A stretch of 64,000 nt of DNA from Desulfonatronum lacustre DSM 10312 (GTDB lineage: Bacteria; Desulfobacterota; Desulfovibrionia; Desulfovibrionales; Desulfonatronaceae): assembly GCF_000519265.1 (NCBI RefSeq), contig NZ_KI912608.1, positions 3,697,452 to 3,761,451 on the forward strand. Reading direction: 5' to 3'. The notes below the pieces were generated by a model, which was not told the origin of the DNA, did not search any database, and saw only the letters and a list, made by a program, of their open reading frames with translations. Shown here piece after piece: positions 51,600 through 64,000 of the stretch. Position 1 is the stretch's first letter. The number at the start of each line of letters is the position of its first letter. Made by a program: the position numbers and the translations under genes.

Positions 51600-52264
51600 T
51601 CGAGAACCGGGTATGCATTTCAGGAAGCGCGGGATTCCCGCGCTTCCTGTTTCCTTTTGTGATTATCAGTTCGTACCGAACCCGTCTTTTTCCTGCACGC
51701 CCATGGTCAATGGGGAATATGGAAAAAAACGTATCACCGCGTCAAGGTGAGTGATAGGATATTTTCCTTTCGTAATGCTCGACAACCCGCACGTCGATCC
51801 ACGGCAAGATGAACGCCGAATGCCCAAAGGGCGAATGGATTCGTGATCACCGGCACGTACCGGCGAATTCGCGAAGTTGGACATCGAACCGTCATGGCGT
51901 TCCGCATGTGCTCCATCGGTCGGCACTTCGCTTCGCGGCTGTGTCTTTATTAAGAGATCGCGCGCCAGTGATCATGCACCGTGGATATACTCCGCGCTTC
52001 AGGCACATAGGGCATTAACCGTCAACATCTCCTCGGATTCCGAATCCGCCGTTCAGAATCTTTCACCTCACAATATTAGCTGGCATGATCCGATCCTCAC
52101 ACCTTTTATCTGATTCAGGGCGATGAATCAATATCTCCGAAGATCGAGATTGTCGTGATGACGACCGTCGATTTGTCGTCACATGCCGTTGCAATTACAC
52201 GCTCATGCGCCCGGACGCGCATTTATCATAGAAACTTTTTACACGCATTACGTTGAGGGTGACG
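51600..52264. other. Unusually long rplL-rpoB spacer, no gene seen
   Basis: 665 bp without a convincing gene in any frame; the short open frames have non-coding-like codon use and no ribosome sites. Composition from about 51960 on is visibly richer in A and T than the flanking genes. It opens with a hairpin terminator or attenuator and has no clear promoter pair before rpoB. Confidence 0.6.
51621..51660 (+). terminator. Hairpin terminator/attenuator after rplL
   Basis: Two 14-bp arms, CAGGAAGCGCGGGA (51621-51634) and its reverse complement (51636-51649), then TTTCCTTTTG. In other bacteria partial termination here sets the ratio of L12 to RNA polymerase. Confidence 0.85.
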
Positions 52265-56365
<4,101 letters not shown>

Positions 56366-56516
56366 CAGGACGTTGGAAAGCATCCCGGACGCAAAGCCTG
56401 CACTGGGATGCCCGACGGCTTACGATGGAGCGGTTTTTCTCGATTGGAGATCATCCGGTCGAGATTGAGAGCGGTTTGCCACAGAGAGTGATCCGAGGAC
56501 CCAAGGGGGACACGCC

Positions 56517-60674
<4,158 letters not shown>

Positions 60675-60735
60675 CCGCTATCGGGCGCATGCCCCGGGCA
60701 TAATCACGGCTTGGCTTCGTGATTGTCCGCGAAAA

Positions 60736-60767
60736 GTGGAGACCGGCCGTCCGGTTTCCACTTTTTT
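60736..60767 (+). terminator. Intrinsic terminator after rpoC
   Basis: An 11-bp stem (60736-60746 with 60751-60761, one G-T pair) around CCGT, followed by six T and flanked by A4/T4. Ends the rpl-rpoBC transcript. Confidence 0.88.
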
Positions 60768-60821
60768 ATGCCCGAAATCGGGGCATGAGATCGGCCCTTG
60801 GATCGGAGTTTGAAACAAGGG

Positions 60822-60850
60822 TTGACAAGCAGAGCTTGAAATAATAAACA
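60822..60850 (+). promoter_or_regulatory. Promoter of the rpsL-rpsG-fusA-tuf operon (candidate)
   Basis: Perfect TTGACA at 60822 and TAAACA at 60845, 17 bp apart, 36 bp before the rpsL ATG. The -10 is weak, but the placement right after the rpoC terminator is convincing. Confidence 0.6.
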
Positions 60851-60885
60851 TCCCCTCTTTTGACGTTCAATCTGGAGACGTATGT

Positions 60886-61260
60886 ATGCCCACGATCAGT
60901 CAGTTGATTCGCAATGAGCGAAAGAAAATCGAAAAGCGGAAAAAGACCCCGGCCCTGCAGAGCTGTCCGCAACGGCGCGGCGTCTGCGTCCGGGTCTATA
61001 CGACCACTCCGAAGAAGCCGAACTCGGCATTGCGAAAAGTGGCCAGGGTCCGGTTGACCAACGGGATCGAAGTGACTTCCTATATTCCCGGGGAAGGCCA
61101 TAATCTTCAAGAGCACTCCGTGGTTATGATTCGCGGCGGTCGTGTCAAGGACCTGCCCGGCGTGCGTTACCATATCGTGCGTGGCAGCCTGGACACCTCC
61201 GGAGTACAGGATCGTCGTCAGAGCCGCTCCAAGTACGGGGCGAAGCGACCAAAATCGTAA
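60886..61260 (+). CDS. rpsL: 30S ribosomal protein S12
   Basis: 124 residues. [16 protein letters not shown] and [16 protein letters not shown] carry the Lys residues altered in streptomycin-resistant mutants; both are wild type here. First gene of the str operon. Confidence 0.98.
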   Translation: MPTISQLIRNERKKIEKRKKTPALQSCPQRRGVCVRVYTTTPKKPNSALRKVARVRLTNGIEVTSYIPGEGHNLQEHSVVMIRGGRVKDLPGVRYHIVRGSLDTSGVQDRRQSRSKYGAKRPKS

Positions 61261-61275
61261 AAGGACCAGAGAAAC

Positions 61276-61746
61276 ATGCCAAGAAAAGGACCCATTCCGA
61301 AGCGAGTCATTCTGCCTGACCCGGTGTACGGCAGTCAGTTGGTCACCAGGTTCATCAATCGGTTGATGTATGGTGGAAAGAAAAGCGTTGTCGAAGGCAT
61401 CTTCTTTCAAGCCCTGGACTTCCTCTCCGAGAAAACCCAGGAGCCGGCCTTGAAGTCGTTCGAGCAGGCCGTGGACAACGTCCGTCCCCAGGTCGAGGTC
61501 AAGTCTCGGCGCGTGGGCGGCGCGACCTACCAAGTTCCGGTGGAGGTCGCTTCCGGTCGGCAAACTTCGTTGGCCATTCGCTGGCTGATCAACTACTCCC
61601 GGAATCGAGGGGAGAAGGGCATGGTTCAGCGTCTGGGCGCGGAGCTTCTGGATGCCTACAACAATCGCGGCGGAGCCGTGAAAAAGCGTGAAGACACGCA
61701 TAAGATGGCCGACGCGAACAAGGCCTTCGCGCATTTTCGCTGGTAA
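61276..61746 (+). CDS. rpsG: 30S ribosomal protein S7
   Basis: 156 residues, normal length. Typical segments: [39 protein letters not shown] and [19 protein letters not shown]. It nucleates the head of the 30S subunit and represses the str operon by binding its mRNA. Confidence 0.98.
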   Translation: MPRKGPIPKRVILPDPVYGSQLVTRFINRLMYGGKKSVVEGIFFQALDFLSEKTQEPALKSFEQAVDNVRPQVEVKSRRVGGATYQVPVEVASGRQTSLAIRWLINYSRNRGEKGMVQRLGAELLDAYNNRGGAVKKREDTHKMADANKAFAHFRW

Positions 61747-61761
61747 AAGAAGGATTTACTC

Positions 61762-63840
61762 GTGCCAAGAACCGTACCTATAGAGCGGCAGCGCAATATC
61801 GGCATCATGGCCCATATTGACGCCGGAAAGACGACGACCACCGAACGTATCCTGTTTTATACCGGGGTTTCGCACAAGATCGGAGAGGTTCATGACGGGC
61901 AGGCGGTCATGGACTGGATGGTCCAGGAGCAGGAGCGGGGGATCACCATCACTTCCGCCGCCACGACTTGCATCTGGAAGGATCACCGGATCAACATCAT
62001 TGATACGCCCGGCCACGTGGATTTCACCGTGGAAGTGGAGCGCTCCCTGCGGGTCCTGGACGGAGCCGTCGCCGTGTTTTGCGCGGTGGGCGGGGTGGAA
62101 CCCCAGTCCGAAACCGTCTGGCGACAGGCCGACCGCTACAAGGTGCCGCGCTTGGCCTTCGTGAACAAGATGGACCGGACCGGCGCGGATTTTTTTCGCG
62201 TCGTGGAGATGATCAAGGAACGGCTCAAGGCAAAGCCCGTTCCCTTGCAGATTCCCATCGGAGCCGAAGAAAATTTCAAGGGAATCATTGACCTGATTCA
62301 GGGCAAGGCCCTTTTTTTCGACGACGGTTCCGTGGTCGTCAAAGAGTACGCCTATGTTGATATTCCCGAGGAGTACCAGGAGGACTTCGATTCCTGGCGT
62401 CAACTCATGCTGGAAGCCGTGGCCGAGGAAGACGAGGAACTGCTCGAGAAATATCTGGGTGGTGAAGAGCTGGAACCCGAATCCGTGATGAACGCCGTGC
62501 GCGCGGCCACCATATCCATGAAGATTTGTCCGGTGCTTTGCGGTTCGGCTTTCAAGAACAAAGGGGTTCAGCCGTTGCTGGATTCCGTCGTGTCGTTCTT
62601 CCCGAGTCCTGTGGACGTTGCGGAAATGAAGGGGATCAACCCCGATACCGGCGAGGAGATGATCAGTCCCTGCGACGACGACTTGCCGCTGAGCGCCTTG
62701 ACCTTCAAACTGGCCAATGATCCGTATGTCGGCCATTTGGCTTTTCTGCGCATCTATTCCGGGAAGATTGAAAGCGGGATGACCGTGGTCAACATCACCA
62801 GCGGTAAAAAGGAACGCATCGGTCGTCTGCTGAAGATGCACGCCAACAAGCGTGAGGAAATCAAGGAAGCCTACGCCGGGGACATCGTCGCCGCCGTCGG
62901 CCTGAAGCACGCCTCCACCGGAGATACGCTCTGTGCTCCGGAGCGTTTGATCATGCTGGAATCCATGGATTTCCCCGAGCCAGTCATCGAAGTGGCCATT
63001 GAGCCCAAGACCAAGGCCGACCGGGACGCCCTGAGCCAGTCCTTGGCCAAGCTGGCCAAGGAAGATCCGTCCTTCAGGGTCAAGACCAATGAAGAGACCA
63101 ACCAGACCTTGATCGCCGGGATGGGCGAGCTGCATCTGGAAATCATCGTCGACCGCTTGACCCGCGAATTCGGGGTGAATGCCAACGTCGGCCAGCCCCA
63201 GGTGGCGTACCGGGAAACCATTACCGTCCCGACGAAGCAAGAAACGCGGTACGTCAAGCAAAGCGGCGGTCGCGGTCAGTACGCCCACACCGTTATCGAA
63301 GTTCAGCCCCAGGAGCCGGGTGGTGGATTTGTTTTCACTAATTCCATCGTCGGCGGCGTGATTCCCAAGGAATACATTCCAGCCGTGGAAAAAGGCATCA
63401 AGGACGCCATGAGTTCCGGGGTTTTGGCAGGTTTTCCGGTGGTGGACATCGCGGTGAAGTTGGTGTTCGGGTCTTTCCACGAGGTTGACTCCTCGGAGCA
63501 GGCCTTTTTCATCGCCGGCTCCATGTGCTTCAAAGAGGCCTGCCGAAAAAGTAAGCCGTGCCTCCTGGAACCGGTGATGTCCGTGGAAGTGCTGACGCCG
63601 GAGGATTATCTCGGCGACGTCATGGGCGACGTCAACGGTCGCAGAGGGAAGATCACCAATTTGGAGTCCCGGCACGGAACGCAGATTATTCGTGCGCACG
63701 TTCCGTTGAGTTCCATGTTCGGCTATGCGACGCAACTGCGGTCCATGACTCAGGGGCGGGCCAGTTACAGCATGCAGTTTGACCATTACGAGCGAGTTCC
63801 GGCGCAAATCGCCGAAGAAATCATTTCCAAGCGGAAGTAG
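61762..63840 (+). CDS. fusA: Elongation factor G
   Basis: 692 residues starting at GTG. P-loop [41 protein letters not shown] and domain IV/V end [23 protein letters not shown] are canonical. It moves tRNA and mRNA through the ribosome after peptide bond formation. Confidence 0.98.
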   Translation: MPRTVPIERQRNIGIMAHIDAGKTTTTERILFYTGVSHKIGEVHDGQAVMDWMVQEQERGITITSAATTCIWKDHRINIIDTPGHVDFTVEVERSLRVLDGAVAVFCAVGGVEPQSETVWRQADRYKVPRLAFVNKMDRTGADFFRVVEMIKERLKAKPVPLQIPIGAEENFKGIIDLIQGKALFFDDGSVVVKEYAYVDIPEEYQEDFDSWRQLMLEAVAEEDEELLEKYLGGEELEPESVMNAVRAATISMKICPVLCGSAFKNKGVQPLLDSVVSFFPSPVDVAEMKGINPDTGEEMISPCDDDLPLSALTFKLANDPYVGHLAFLRIYSGKIESGMTVVNITSGKKERIGRLLKMHANKREEIKEAYAGDIVAAVGLKHASTGDTLCAPERLIMLESMDFPEPVIEVAIEPKTKADRDALSQSLAKLAKEDPSFRVKTNEETNQTLIAGMGELHLEIIVDRLTREFGVNANVGQPQVAYRETITVPTKQETRYVKQSGGRGQYAHTVIEVQPQEPGGGFVFTNSIVGGVIPKEYIPAVEKGIKDAMSSGVLAGFPVVDIAVKLVFGSFHEVDSSEQAFFIAGSMCFKEACRKSKPCLLEPVMSVEVLTPEDYLGDVMGDVNGRRGKITNLESRHGTQIIRAHVPLSSMFGYATQLRSMTQGRASYSMQFDHYERVPAQIAEEIISKRK

Positions 63841-63849
63841 GGGGATCAT

Positions 63850-64000
63850 ATGGCCAAGGCAAAATTTGAGCGGACCAAACCGCACGTTAACGTCGGCACC
63901 ATCGGCCACATCGACCACGGCAAGACGACGTTGACCGCCGCGATCACCAAGATGCTGAGCATCAAGGGCGGCGCGAACTTCGTCCCGTTCGACCAGATCG
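63850..64000 (+). CDS. tuf: Elongation factor Tu (copy 2, 5' part)
   Basis: Only the first 50 codons lie in the window. They encode the same residues as copy 1 at 46935 ([16 protein letters not shown]...), with a few silent changes (for example AAC for AAT), and share the AGGGGGATC leader. Last gene of the str operon. Confidence 0.97.
   Translation, partial: MAKAKFERTKPHVNVGTIGHIDHGKTTLTAAITKMLSIKGGANFVPFDQI

Overview
This window looks like chromosomal DNA of a GC-rich, Gram-negative sulfate reducer, most likely Desulfovibrionales (a Desulfonatronum/Desulfovibrio-type organism). That placement is an inference from the protein sequences (EF-Tu, RpoB/RpoC, long PstC/PstA), the tRNA-tuf-rpmG-tRNA-Trp-secE-nusG-rpl-rpoBC-rpsLG-fusA-tuf gene order, and typical deltaproteobacterial intergenic repeats. 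No rRNA genes, CRISPR arrays, transposases or phage genes were seen.

Region 1 (1-1515): the 3' end of a methyltransferase gene and a single-pass membrane protein of unknown function, both rightward.

Region 2 (1530-26507): a large lipid/polyketide cluster, the most interesting part. It has three ketosynthases with intact Cys-His-His triads, a fourth ketosynthase-like protein whose catalytic Cys position is Glu (chain-length-factor-like), two acyl carrier proteins, a ketoreductase, two hot-dog dehydratases, a thioesterase, two acyltransferases, a glycosyltransferase fused to DUF2062, an AMP-dependent ligase, a LolA-like carrier, a DUF3261 lipoprotein and an MMPL exporter. That is the aryl-polyene (APE) type of gene set. 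Added to it are three consecutive cobalamin-type radical SAM proteins, a SPASM radical SAM protein, a CrtI-like FAD oxidoreductase, a BamE-like lipoprotein and a PagL-like lipid A deacylase. The mix of several FabF-type enzymes, B12 radical SAM proteins and a phytoene-desaturase-like protein also recalls the gene sets proposed for ladderane lipids. No ammonia lyase was seen. The inferred product is an outer-membrane polyene or otherwise unusual acyl lipid altered by radical chemistry. Many genes are joined by ATGA/GTGA overlaps, so two long leftward operons are likely (14854 to 1530 and 24493 to 17979). A PIN-domain toxin-antitoxin pair sits between them.

Region 3 (26508-34559): a phosphate transport operon (pstS, long pstC, long pstA, pstB) behind a PHO-box-like site, with two unusual spacers (hexamer repeats and a 124-bp imperfect palindrome), then a UDP-sugar dehydrogenase.

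Region 4 (34560-46299): tRNA-Phe, mutY, rnr and thiM leftward; a DUF2318 protein with an FtsX-type permease and ATPase rightward (a module elsewhere linked to iron uptake); a cupin; metW-metX leftward; and an RluA-family pseudouridine synthase. The 650-bp gap upstream of metX holds hairpins and probably a decayed small gene.

Region 5 (46300-64000): tRNA-Thr, tRNA-Tyr, tRNA-Gly, tRNA-Thr, tuf, rpmG, tRNA-Trp, secE, nusG, rplKAJL, rpoBC, rpsL, rpsG, fusA and the start of a second tuf, all rightward, with an L10 leader, several terminators and an unusually long (665 bp) rplL-rpoB spacer.
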